NCBI GenBank assembly: GCA_028702135.1
Contig: JAQVPJ010000021.1
Location: 1-36,959 of the forward strand
Direction: 5' to 3'
Length of the DNA stretch: 36,959 nucleotides
DNA from: Eubacteriales bacterium
Lineage (GTDB): Bacteria; Bacillota; Clostridia; Oscillospirales; CAG-382
Part shown: one piece after another, positions 17,844 to 26,566 of the stretch
Layout: every line of letters begins with the position of its first letter
How positions within the stretch are numbered: position 1 is the stretch's first letter
Translations under genes and position numbers: made by a program
Notes under the pieces: generated by a model
The model's database searches: none
What the model saw: only the letters and a program-made list of their open reading frames with translations
Told to the model about the DNA's origin: nothing

Positions 17844-18748
17844 TGGGATTTTTTGATAAATTAAAAGCAGGACTGCAAAAAACAAAAGAAGTGCTGTTAG
17901 CACCTATTGACAACCTTTTTTCCTCTTATGACAGGGTTGACGAGGATTTTTATGAGGAGTTATGTGATCTGTTGATTATGGCGGATGTAGGAGCAGGCAG
18001 CTCTATGGAGATAGTCGACAGACTTAGAGAGACTTTGAAGGAAAAAAAGATAAAAGATACGTCAGCTGCTAAAACAGAATTCATTGAAATATTAATAGAT
18101 ACTGTCGGCGAAGGTGAGGAGCTTGTTCTTAGCAATGGTCTTTCCGTAATACTTGTAATCGGCGTAAACGGCGTCGGAAAAACAACCTCCATCGGAAAAA
18201 TCGCCGCTTATCTGAAAAAAAACGGAAAAAAGGTCATGCTTGCCGCCGCCGACACTTTCCGCGCTGCTGCAATCGATCAACTTGAAGTTTGGGCAGAGCG
18301 TTCCGGTGTTCCGCTTATCCGTCAGAACGAAGGCGCTGATCCTGCTGCTGTCGTATTCGATGCGTTGAGCGCGGCAAAAAAGCAGAATATCGATGTCCTT
18401 ATTGTCGATACTGCGGGCAGACTTCATAACAAAAAGAACCTTCTCGATGAGCTTGCAAAAATAAACAGGGTTATCGACAGAGAGCTTCCCGGCGTGGCAA
18501 GAGAAACTTTACTCGTTCTCGACGCCTCGACAGGCCAGAATGCGCTTATACAGGCAAAGGAGTTCGGTAAAGCAGCAAGCATAACAGGTATCGTTTTGAC
18601 AAAGCTTGACGGCACGGCGAAGGGCGGTATCATGCTTTCGATAAAAAGAGAGCTGGGTATACCAGTAAAATTCATAGGCGTAGGCGAGGGGATCGATGAT
18701 TTGCAGCCGTTTGATGCCGGACAATTTGTTCAGGCTTTTTTCGAATGA
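17843..18748 (+). CDS. ftsY: Signal recognition particle receptor FtsY
   Basis: 301 residues: an N domain (about 1-95) and the GTPase G domain. G1 is GVNGVGKTT (about 107-115), followed by AADTFRAAA, DTAGRLHNK (about 190) and TKLDGTAKGG (about 252). It docks SRP-ribosome complexes at the membrane. The acidic A domain of the E. coli protein is absent, as usual in Gram-positives; the short amphipathic N-terminus (MGFFDKLKAGLQKTK) would provide membrane contact. It overlaps smc by one base, so the two are coupled. Confidence 0.97.
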   Translation: MGFFDKLKAGLQKTKEVLLAPIDNLFSSYDRVDEDFYEELCDLLIMADVGAGSSMEIVDRLRETLKEKKIKDTSAAKTEFIEILIDTVGEGEELVLSNGLSVILVIGVNGVGKTTSIGKIAAYLKKNGKKVMLAAADTFRAAAIDQLEVWAERSGVPLIRQNEGADPAAVVFDALSAAKKQNIDVLIVDTAGRLHNKKNLLDELAKINRVIDRELPGVARETLLVLDASTGQNALIQAKEFGKAASITGIVLTKLDGTAKGGIMLSIKRELGIPVKFIGVGEGIDDLQPFDAGQFVQAFFE

Positions 18749-18757
18749 GGCAAAACA

Positions 18758-19366
18758 ATGATGAAAACGATAGTATTTGCCACAAATAATCATCATAAGG
18801 TCACAGAAGTAGCCGGTTTTTTTGAAAAGCATTTCCCGGGCAAACTGATTATTAAAACTCTTGCCCAGATTGGTTTTAGCGATGAAATAATTGAGAACAC
18901 CGAAACATTTGAGGGAAACGCCCTTCAAAAAGCCAAAACAGTAAGCAAAGCGTGCGGACTTACTGTTATTGCCGACGACTCGGGTCTTGAGGTCGATTAC
19001 CTAAACGGTATGCCGGGTGTATACTCTGCAAGATACGCAGGCGAGGGCTGCAGCAGCCAAGACAACATCAACAAGCTCTTGAGCGAGCTTGAGGGTGTGC
19101 CCATGGAAAAGCGTACAGCACGCTTTGTGAGCGTTATCTGTGCCTGTCTGCTAAATGAGGAAGTAATATATGCAAAAGGCTGCTGCGAGGGAGTCATTCT
19201 GACTTCAAAAAGAGGTACCGGAGATTTCGGATATGATCCCGTTTTTTATTATCCTCCGCTGCAAAAAAGTTTTGCAGAACTGGATCTCGACACTAAGAAC
19301 GGTATAAGTCATCGGGGAATCGCTCTTCGACAGTTTGTTTCGTTATTTGACATTTCGAAAGCTTGA
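18758..19366 (+). CDS. rdgB: dITP/XTP pyrophosphatase (RdgB/HAM1 family)
   Basis: 202 residues, normal length. It hydrolyses non-canonical purine triphosphates (dITP, XTP) to monophosphates and so keeps them out of DNA and RNA. Motifs: ATNNHHKVTEV at the N-terminus, ADDSGLEVDYLNGMPGVYSARYAG in the middle (catalytic Asp in DDSG), and GYDPVFYYP near the C-terminus. GAGG precedes the ATG; a second ATG follows directly, so the start is uncertain by one residue. Its stop codon lies inside the -35 of the cdaA promoter. Confidence 0.95.
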   Translation: MMKTIVFATNNHHKVTEVAGFFEKHFPGKLIIKTLAQIGFSDEIIENTETFEGNALQKAKTVSKACGLTVIADDSGLEVDYLNGMPGVYSARYAGEGCSSQDNINKLLSELEGVPMEKRTARFVSVICACLLNEEVIYAKGCCEGVILTSKRGTGDFGYDPVFYYPPLQKSFAELDLDTKNGISHRGIALRQFVSLFDISKA

Positions 19367-19392
19367 CAATATTAGTATAATTATGATAATAT
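19363..19392 (+). promoter_or_regulatory. Promoter for cdaA overlapping the rdgB stop codon
   Basis: TTGACA (19363-19368) contains the rdgB TGA. An 18-base spacer leads to TAATAT (19387-19392) with an extended -10 TG at 19384-19385. Confidence 0.65.
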
Positions 19393-19430
19393 ATTTTAAT
19401 AAGCAATCTTAAAGAGGAGCTGATGGCAGT

Positions 19431-20336
19431 ATGGAAAAATTATCCGAAATTTACGATAGCTTTATAAATCTTGTGGTCGAGATTTATGAGTATATAATTA
19501 AGCAGCTCGGCCTAATCGGAATCGTCGATGTTCTTGATATACTGCTTGTCGCTCTTATTTTTTACTACACCTTTCGTTTTGTTCGCGAAAGAAGAGCGGG
19601 AAAGCTGCTTATGGGTATACTTTTCCTCCTCTTTTTGTTGTTTTTAAGCGATGCTCTGCAGATGAGAGCACTTAATTTTATACTTACCAACCTCTTTTCT
19701 GTCGGTATAATAGCCATAATTATTCTGTTCCAGCCTGAGCTTAGGAGTGCGCTTGAAAAAATGGGAGGGGAATCGCTCAAAGGCTTCAGAGGTAAGCTCG
19801 ACAAGGATGAGGAAGCAGCTCTGCGTAACAGTATTTCGGAAATCTGTGTCGCTGCCGAGAGTCTTTCAAACTCCAGAACCGGAGCGCTTATCGTTTTTGA
19901 ACGCAGTACGAAGCTCGGAGATTATATAAGAACCGGAACCATCGTCGACGCTCAGACTTCATCGTTCTTAATAACAAATATTTTCTTCAACAAAGCACCT
20001 CTGCATGACGGAGCGGTAATTATTCGCGACAGCAGAATACATTCTGCAGGCTGCTTTCTCCCACTTTCGACAAATAATGAAATTATTAAGGAGCTCGGCA
20101 CTCGTCACAGAGCAGGAATAGGTATGAGTGAAAACAGCGACGCTATCGTTTTGATAATTTCCGAGGAAAGCGGTATTATATCTGTTGCCATCGACGGTGT
20201 ATTAAAACGGGGCTATACGCGCAAAACGCTTGAGGATATGCTTGATAACTTGCTATTAAACACAGAAAAAAATCAGATTACAAGCAGGGTTAAGGGTAAA
20301 ATATTCAAAAGAAAACGCAACGGGAAAACCGATTGA
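19431..20336 (+). CDS. cdaA: Diadenylate cyclase CdaA (DacA)
   Basis: 301 residues. It makes the second messenger c-di-AMP from two ATP and controls potassium and osmolyte balance and wall homeostasis. Three transmembrane helices occupy about 22-100. The DAC domain carries the catalytic DGAVIIRD (about 193-200) and GTRHRAGIGMSE (about 223-234); the DGA and RHR motifs are intact. GAGGAG precedes the start; an out-of-frame ATG at 19423 lies between them. It is followed 26 bases later by its usual regulator cdaR. Confidence 0.97.
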   Translation: MEKLSEIYDSFINLVVEIYEYIIKQLGLIGIVDVLDILLVALIFYYTFRFVRERRAGKLLMGILFLLFLLFLSDALQMRALNFILTNLFSVGIIAIIILFQPELRSALEKMGGESLKGFRGKLDKDEEAALRNSISEICVAAESLSNSRTGALIVFERSTKLGDYIRTGTIVDAQTSSFLITNIFFNKAPLHDGAVIIRDSRIHSAGCFLPLSTNNEIIKELGTRHRAGIGMSENSDAIVLIISEESGIISVAIDGVLKRGYTRKTLEDMLDNLLLNTEKNQITSRVKGKIFKRKRNGKTD

Positions 20337-20362
20337 AAATGTAAGCGAAAAGGGTAATTGCC

Positions 20363-21646
20363 ATGGAGAAGATTAATGCCAATACCAAAAACAGCGATCA
20401 GATTGTGCTGCCTCCGATGAAAAAGCAGCACATTTACAGCTATATCGTTTTTATAGGTGCGTTTTTGGGTGCATTTTTGTTATGGTTTTATGCTATCGGT
20501 TATGACAGCACTATTTTTGAGCGCAGAATTACTGATGTACCCGTAAAGATAACCGGAGTTGAGGCATTGACAAGCAGCAAGGGATTTACTGTAGCCGATG
20601 AGCTTGATATCACTATAACAGTTACAGTTTCCGGCAAGAGAAGCATTATTTACAGTATTGATTCATCCAGCCTGACGGCAACGGTGGATATATCTCAGGT
20701 TGAGCAACCCGGTGAGAACACTCTGCCGATAAAGGTTACTGCGCCCAACGGAATAAACGTCGAGAATCAGACTTCAAAAGAGGTTATTTTGTTTATCGAC
20801 GAATTTATCACAAAAACGATCGCCGTTAAGGCTAATTATATCAGTTATGTGCTGTCGGAAGGACTTTTGCTTGAGGACCCGGAGGTAAATCCCGCAGTCG
20901 TTTCGGTCGAAGGTCCTAAGAGCGAGCTTGAAAAAATCGATTCGGCGTTTGTGGACCTTATTTTGGGTGACATTACCGGTCCTATTTCGGCAGCAGGAAA
21001 GATATACCTTAAAAACAGGGACGGAGTACCGGTTGTGAATGGTTATATCAAATTAAATAAAAACGAGGCTTATGTAAGTATACCGGTTAAAAAGGAAAAA
21101 ACAGTTCCCGTAAAAGTAGAGCTGACTGGCGGCGTTTTTTCCACAGAAGACGCTGTGATTTCGCTGACTCAGGAGAGCGTTAAAATATATGGCGAAATAG
21201 AGCTGATTGACAGTATCGAAAAAATCGTAATCCCGATTGACGAGAGAACCTTTGATTTTAGAAATACAATCCGTGTTACGAAGTATATGAGTTCCCTTCT
21301 TCCCGCGGGGGTGGATAATGTGAATGGGGACGTAAGCATAACCGCTGTTATAGGGATACCCGGACTGACGAAGAAAAACATTTATATAAAGGCCGGAGAT
21401 ATAGCTGTTTTGCAGCTTGAAGGAAACCCTCAGGTCACTGTTAAGAGCGGAATAACATTTTGTGTTATAGGTTTCAGGGATGTTATCAGAGAGCTTGATT
21501 CGTCAGATATAACGGCATCAATAGATGCGGCGGCTGTTTCGGTTGACAGCGAGGGGAAAAAAACCGCAGAGATTGTATTCGGCTTTTCGGACGACATAAC
21601 AGGCGTATATGTATACGGTACGTATGAAGTCGAAGTGAAAAACTAA
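20363..21646 (+). CDS. cdaR: YbbR-domain regulator CdaR
   Basis: 427 residues: a short cytoplasmic tail, one transmembrane anchor (about 24-44), then an extracytoplasmic part made of several YbbR repeats of about 80-90 residues (for example PVKITGVEALTSSKGF and PVKVELTGG). CdaR binds and modulates CdaA in Bacillus and Listeria. AAAGGG lies about 9 bases before the ATG. The usual third gene of this operon, glmM, does not follow; recJ does. Confidence 0.93.
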   Translation: MEKINANTKNSDQIVLPPMKKQHIYSYIVFIGAFLGAFLLWFYAIGYDSTIFERRITDVPVKITGVEALTSSKGFTVADELDITITVTVSGKRSIIYSIDSSSLTATVDISQVEQPGENTLPIKVTAPNGINVENQTSKEVILFIDEFITKTIAVKANYISYVLSEGLLLEDPEVNPAVVSVEGPKSELEKIDSAFVDLILGDITGPISAAGKIYLKNRDGVPVVNGYIKLNKNEAYVSIPVKKEKTVPVKVELTGGVFSTEDAVISLTQESVKIYGEIELIDSIEKIVIPIDERTFDFRNTIRVTKYMSSLLPAGVDNVNGDVSITAVIGIPGLTKKNIYIKAGDIAVLQLEGNPQVTVKSGITFCVIGFRDVIRELDSSDITASIDAAAVSVDSEGKKTAEIVFGFSDDITGVYVYGTYEVEVKN

Positions 21647-21685
21647 CCGTTTGATATACAATAAGCCAAAGGGAGGTGCCAAAAT

Positions 21686-23779
21686 GTGAATACTCGCAAA
21701 TGGTTGATACAGGAAACAGACAACGAGAAATGCGCCCTGCTCGAGCGTGAGCTGCACATTTTGCCACTGACTGCAAAGCTGCTTTATATAAGAGAGCTTG
21801 ACACACCGGAAAAAGCCCGGGCTTTTTTGAATAAAGAGAATATAAAATTTCATGATCCGTTTTTACTCAAGGATATGGATAAAGCTGTAAAAAGAGTCGT
21901 ATCTGCTATCGAAAAACGCGAGAATGTATGTATCTACGGCGATTATGATGTTGACGGTGTAACCGCAACGACGCTATTATATACCTATTTATCGGACAAA
22001 GGCGTCAACAGCCGTTATTTTATTCCGGAGCGTATTTCAGAGGGGTATGGTCTTAGCGCATCTGCTATCGAAAAGATGGCAGGAGAGGTTGACCTTATCA
22101 TTACCGTCGACACCGGTATTACTGCGATTGCGGAAGCAAAGATTGCAAAAGAACTCGGTATAGATATGATAATCACCGATCACCACAACTGCCGCGAGGA
22201 ACTGCCAGATGCTCTTGCGGTGATTAATCCGCATAGGGAGGATTCAGAATATCCCTTTAAGCAGCTTGCTGGCGTAGGAGTGGTATTCAAGCTGTTATGT
22301 GCGCTTGACGGAAACACGGAATATATATGTAATAAATATGCGGAGATAGTTGCCATAGGTACTATCGCAGATGTAATGCCGCTTGTTGACGAAAACAGAC
22401 TTATTTCCGCGATAGGATTAAAAAACCTTATAAACACTTCATATCCCGGTTTAAATGCGCTGATGAGACATTCCGGAATCATTAAACACGGAAGAAAAAA
22501 GAAGATACTTTCCACAACGGTCGGATATGTTATCGCACCGCGTATAAATGCGGCGGGGAGAATTGCTTCCGCTTCAAAAGCGGTGGAGCTCCTGTTAGTG
22601 AAAAATGAGGACGAGGCGGATAAAATCGCCACCGATTTATGCTTGATAAATAAACACAGGCAGACTACTGAACGCGATATTTACGAGCAGGCTATCGAAA
22701 TGATAAAGAGCGGTAGCGGTGAAGACAGGTTCATTGTACTTAGTTCCCCCGACTGGCATCAGGGTGTTATCGGCGTGGTCGCTTCAAAAATCGCCGAGAA
22801 GCTTTCGCTGCCCTGCATTTTGTTTTCGATATCGGAGGGAGTCGGAAAAGGTTCCGGCAGAAGCATCAAGGGTTTTTCATTAATGGATGCTCTGTATGAA
22901 TGCAGGGATCTATTAATTGAGTACGGCGGACATGAGCTTGCCGCCGGTCTGTCTGTGAAAGAAAGTAAAATTGACGAATTCAAAAAAAAGATAAACGAAT
23001 ATTCGGCAAAACACCTTGTCGATTCGGAAAAAGACCTTTCTGTTGATATAGACTGCGAGGTCGATTTCGACGAAATAAACCTCAACTGTATTGATGAGAT
23101 ACAAAGACTTGAGCCTTTCGGACTGCAAAACCCGGTTCCGGTTTTTGTTATGAGAAATGTCGTTATTTCAGATATAACCGAGCTTTCGGGCGGAAAGCAT
23201 ATAAGAATGCGTATCCGTCCGCTTGAATGTGGGGGAAGGGTACAGGAACTCAATGCAGTGTTTTTCGGGATGGCATACGCAAATTTCCGTTTTTGCATAG
23301 GGGATATCTGCGACATTGCTTTTTCAGTTGATATAAATGAGTACATGGGTAACTATTCACCTCAGCTACTGCTCCATGCAGTCAGACGCAGTGAAATCGA
23401 TAAAAATCTATTCGAATATGAAGATATCTTATACCGAAAAATCCGAGATGAAAACAACCATGACAGGCTGCCTTCTTCGGTTTTGCCTACATTAAAGGAT
23501 TTTCGTGCTGTATTCCGTTTTTTGAAAAAAGAAATAGATGACAGTCATAGAGTTAATGTCGTTACTATATGCAAGCAGCTTAACTTAAAAGAAAACATGG
23601 ATATAAACACCTGCAAGGTAAGGATAATTTTTGATGTACTCTCGCAGGAGAGGATAGTGAATATTAATTATATCGGAAAGGGCGATGTTTTTGAACTTGA
23701 ATTCCTACCCGTTGTAAATAAGGTAAATCTCGACAACTCGGAAATACTTATTCGGATAAAAGAGAAACATTTTCATTAG
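21686..23779 (+). CDS. recJ: Single-stranded-DNA exonuclease RecJ, GTG start
   Basis: 697 residues. A 5'-3' exonuclease in recombination and mismatch repair. DHH-family motifs: IYGDYDVDGVTATTL (about 82-96), IITVDTGITA, IITDHHNC (about 162-169), then the DHHA1 part with GGHELAAGLSV and the RecJ OB domain. A C-terminal extension of about 110 residues ends in a winged-helix-like tail. I accept GTG 21686 because GGGAGGTG lies 7 bases upstream; an ATG one base earlier runs straight into TGA. The DHH fold is shared with c-di-AMP phosphodiesterases, but the length and OB domain mark this as RecJ. Confidence 0.95.
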   Translation: MNTRKWLIQETDNEKCALLERELHILPLTAKLLYIRELDTPEKARAFLNKENIKFHDPFLLKDMDKAVKRVVSAIEKRENVCIYGDYDVDGVTATTLLYTYLSDKGVNSRYFIPERISEGYGLSASAIEKMAGEVDLIITVDTGITAIAEAKIAKELGIDMIITDHHNCREELPDALAVINPHREDSEYPFKQLAGVGVVFKLLCALDGNTEYICNKYAEIVAIGTIADVMPLVDENRLISAIGLKNLINTSYPGLNALMRHSGIIKHGRKKKILSTTVGYVIAPRINAAGRIASASKAVELLLVKNEDEADKIATDLCLINKHRQTTERDIYEQAIEMIKSGSGEDRFIVLSSPDWHQGVIGVVASKIAEKLSLPCILFSISEGVGKGSGRSIKGFSLMDALYECRDLLIEYGGHELAAGLSVKESKIDEFKKKINEYSAKHLVDSEKDLSVDIDCEVDFDEINLNCIDEIQRLEPFGLQNPVPVFVMRNVVISDITELSGGKHIRMRIRPLECGGRVQELNAVFFGMAYANFRFCIGDICDIAFSVDINEYMGNYSPQLLLHAVRRSEIDKNLFEYEDILYRKIRDENNHDRLPSSVLPTLKDFRAVFRFLKKEIDDSHRVNVVTICKQLNLKENMDINTCKVRIIFDVLSQERIVNINYIGKGDVFELEFLPVVNKVNLDNSEILIRIKEKHFH

Positions 23780-23817
23780 CAGAGCGGTAAGATTGCGAAA
23801 GGGATTTTAATAAAAAA

Positions 23818-26022
23818 ATGAACAGGAGCATTGAGTCTTTACTCGAAAAACTCGGTAAAAACGGTAATTACGATCTCGATAAAATTAAAAAATCATATCT
23901 TTTTGCCGAGAAGATGCATATCGGTCAATGCCGTATTTCAGGCGAACCCTATATTACTCATCCGCTTGCTGTAGCCGAAATTGTTGCAGACCTGCAGCTT
24001 GATACGGATTCGATTTGTGCTGCTCTTTTGCATGATACGCTTGAGGACTGCGGTGAGTTGGTGGATTTACCGCTTATCAGAAAAGAGTTCGGTCCTGAGA
24101 TTGCTGACATTGTCGACGGGGTAACAAAGCTCATTCATATCCCCTTCGAGACAAAGCAGGAAGAGAGCATTGAAAACCTGCGGAAAATGTTCCTTGCCAT
24201 GTCGAAGGATTTGCGAGTAATATTTATTAAACTTGCAGATCGTCTCCATAACATGCGTACTCTCAATTACCGTACTCCGGAAAAACAGCGTCTGATTGCC
24301 TTGGAGACGATGCATGTATATGCTCCGCTTGCCCACAGACTTGGTATCCAGCGCATAAAGCAGGAGCTTGAAAAGCTTGCGCTTCAATACCTTGATCCTA
24401 TCGGTTTTGAGGAGGTAAGGCAGGACACCGAAAAGCGTTTCGGTGAAAATAAAAATTTTCTTGAAAAAGCTACCCACACTGTTGAACAGGGGCTGTCGGA
24501 GTACAAAATCAAATATAAGCTTGAGGGCAGAATTAAATCGATTTACAGTATATATAAAAAAATGTACAATCAAAACAAGAGCTTTGATGAAATATATGAT
24601 TTTTATGCTATCAGGATTCTTGTCGACACCGAGCTTGATTGCTATACTGTTCTCGGAATTATACATGAGAAGTTCAACTCCATACCGGGAAGGTTTAAGG
24701 ATTATATTTCCAATCCGAAACCAAATCTCTACCGTTCGCTGCATACTACGGTTATGGGCAGGGAAGGCATTCCGTTTGAGGTGCAGATACGAACTTGGGA
24801 TATGCACACAGTTGCGGAATACGGTCTTGCCGCTCATTGGAAATATAAATCGGGCGAGCAGGCGAAGGCGATGGTCGACAAGAAGCTGCAATGGATACGC
24901 ACCCTTCTTGAGACTGATATGGATATTGACGATCCCGATGAGTTCTTCCGTCCGCTGAAAATAGATTTATTTGAGGACGAGATATTCGTATTTACTCCAA
25001 AGGGCGACGTTGTTAATCTTCCCAGCGGCAGTACCCCGATTGATTTTGCATATTCAATACACTCCGCTATCGGAAACAAGATGGTCGGAGCTAAAATAAA
25101 CGGTAATATCGTTCCGATAGACAGTATACTTCAAACAGGGCAGATAGTAGAGATTCTGACAAGCGCTTCCTCAAAGGGCCCGAGCCGTGACTGGCTTAAA
25201 ATCGTCCGTTCCGGAGAGGCGAGAAATAAGATAAGGCAGTTTTTTAAACGCGAAATGCGTGCGGAAAACATTATCGTCGGCAAACTTGAGATAGAGAGGG
25301 AGCTCAAGCGTTACGGTAGAAGCTATACGGAAGCGCAGAAGAACGAAATCGTAAAGTATGTAGCAAACCGTATCGGTCTTCCCGAGGTTGATGATCTTTA
25401 TAACAATATCGGTTACGGCGGTATGTCCGTATCAAAGATTGCTCTTAAACTGAGAGATGAGTTTAATCGTGTAATTCAGCCTATTGAGGTGCTTGAATCA
25501 GAGGGATCGCTTGTAGAGAAGACCGCAAAACATGAACGAAGAGGACGCTCAAACTCCGAGAGCGTCATTATCGACAGCGTCGACGGTTGTACCGTTAAGT
25601 TTGCAAAGTGTTGTAATCCACTCCCCGGAGACAGTATTATTGGATTTATAACAAAGGGTTACGGAGTTTCTATTCACAAGTATGAGTGTCCCAATGCCCA
25701 AAAAGGTCTTTCAAAACCCGAGGACAAGGACAGATGGGTGGTCGCTTCGTGGTCGAAAAAGATTGACAAGAATATTTTTGGCAGCTTTGAGGCTACTTTG
25801 AATATTTTTGCTGTATATACTCCGAAAATTATCGCTGATGTTTCTGTCTCGCTCAGTGAAATGAAGGTCGCTGTAACCTCTATCAGCACGAGAGATAACG
25901 CGGGCGAAATCGTCATCACGGTGGGTGTTAAGTGCAGTGGAATAGAGCACTTGAACAGCATCATGTCAAATTTGAAAAAGAATAAAAATATCAGGGATAT
26001 AACCAGAGGAAATTTGAACTGA
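23818..26022 (+). CDS. rel: Bifunctional (p)ppGpp synthetase/hydrolase Rel
   Basis: 734 residues, full length. The HD hydrolase domain has YITHPLAVA and LLHDTLEDC (about 65-75) and KLADRLHNMRTL. The synthetase domain has DFYAIRILVD and GRFKDYISNPKPNLYRSLHT (about 290-310); RFKD is the form found in bifunctional Rel/SpoT enzymes. The TGS domain is at about 390-455 (FTPKGDVVNLPSGST), then a zinc-finger/RIS part with CCNPLPGD (about 602) and a C-terminal ACT domain (about 655-734). It controls the stringent response at the ribosome. The ribosome site AAAGGG is 14 bases from the ATG, longer than usual. The apt gene that often lies between recJ and rel is absent. Confidence 0.97.
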   Translation: MNRSIESLLEKLGKNGNYDLDKIKKSYLFAEKMHIGQCRISGEPYITHPLAVAEIVADLQLDTDSICAALLHDTLEDCGELVDLPLIRKEFGPEIADIVDGVTKLIHIPFETKQEESIENLRKMFLAMSKDLRVIFIKLADRLHNMRTLNYRTPEKQRLIALETMHVYAPLAHRLGIQRIKQELEKLALQYLDPIGFEEVRQDTEKRFGENKNFLEKATHTVEQGLSEYKIKYKLEGRIKSIYSIYKKMYNQNKSFDEIYDFYAIRILVDTELDCYTVLGIIHEKFNSIPGRFKDYISNPKPNLYRSLHTTVMGREGIPFEVQIRTWDMHTVAEYGLAAHWKYKSGEQAKAMVDKKLQWIRTLLETDMDIDDPDEFFRPLKIDLFEDEIFVFTPKGDVVNLPSGSTPIDFAYSIHSAIGNKMVGAKINGNIVPIDSILQTGQIVEILTSASSKGPSRDWLKIVRSGEARNKIRQFFKREMRAENIIVGKLEIERELKRYGRSYTEAQKNEIVKYVANRIGLPEVDDLYNNIGYGGMSVSKIALKLRDEFNRVIQPIEVLESEGSLVEKTAKHERRGRSNSESVIIDSVDGCTVKFAKCCNPLPGDSIIGFITKGYGVSIHKYECPNAQKGLSKPEDKDRWVVASWSKKIDKNIFGSFEATLNIFAVYTPKIIADVSVSLSEMKVAVTSISTRDNAGEIVITVGVKCSGIEHLNSIMSNLKKNKNIRDITRGNLN

Positions 26023-26042
26023 TTGTCAAAGGATATTTATAA

Positions 26043-26486
26043 ATGAAAATAGTTATTCAGAGGGTATCCTCGGCTGAATGTGTTGTAGACGGTGTTACAT
26101 CGGGAAAAATAGAAAGAGGTTTATTGGTTTTTGTCGGTGTCGAGGATACCGACGGGGAGCGTGATTTACAAAAAGCTGCACAGAAAATAACCGAAATACG
26201 TATTTTTAAGGACAAAAAGGGCAAAATCTCACTTTCTTGTTCTGATATAGGCGGCGGAGTGTTACTGATTTCGAATTTTACTCTATGCGGCTCTGTAAAA
26301 CGCGGCAGGCGGCCTGATTTTATTTCAGCTGCAAAGGCAGATAAAGCAAGGATATATTACGACAGACTGATTACTCTTATTGCGGAAAAGCTACCGGTCC
26401 AGACGGGTGTTTTCGGTTCGAGTATGAAGATAACCGCAGTAAACGACGGTCCTGTAATAATGATAATAAATACCAATGAGATATAA
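26043..26486 (+). CDS. dtd: D-aminoacyl-tRNA deacylase Dtd
   Basis: 147 residues, normal length. It removes D-amino acids wrongly attached to tRNA. The start MKIVIQRVSSAECVVDG and the block KRGRRPDFISAAK are typical. The active-site motif usually written SQFTL reads SNFTL, and the cross-subunit motif NxGPVT reads NDGPVI; the catalytic Thr and the Gly-Pro are kept. AAAGGA lies 10 bases before the ATG. It follows rel by 20 bases, the standard arrangement. Confidence 0.93.
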   Translation: MKIVIQRVSSAECVVDGVTSGKIERGLLVFVGVEDTDGERDLQKAAQKITEIRIFKDKKGKISLSCSDIGGGVLLISNFTLCGSVKRGRRPDFISAAKADKARIYYDRLITLIAEKLPVQTGVFGSSMKITAVNDGPVIMIINTNEI

Positions 26487-26566
26487 ATTACTTGAAAGAC
26501 GAATCTTTAAATATTGTTTTTCATTATTCGCATTTTACACCGCATTAGAAAGTAACGGTCATAAGC

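Noticed and set aside
21686-23779. recJ as a c-di-AMP phosphodiesterase, given its nearness to cdaA
   Set aside because: Length, RecJ-type motifs and the OB-fold region fit RecJ; there are no GdpP-type membrane or GGDEF parts.
24067-24891. 274-codon open frame antisense to rel
   Set aside because: It lies within the conserved HD and synthetase domains of rel and shows no family pattern.
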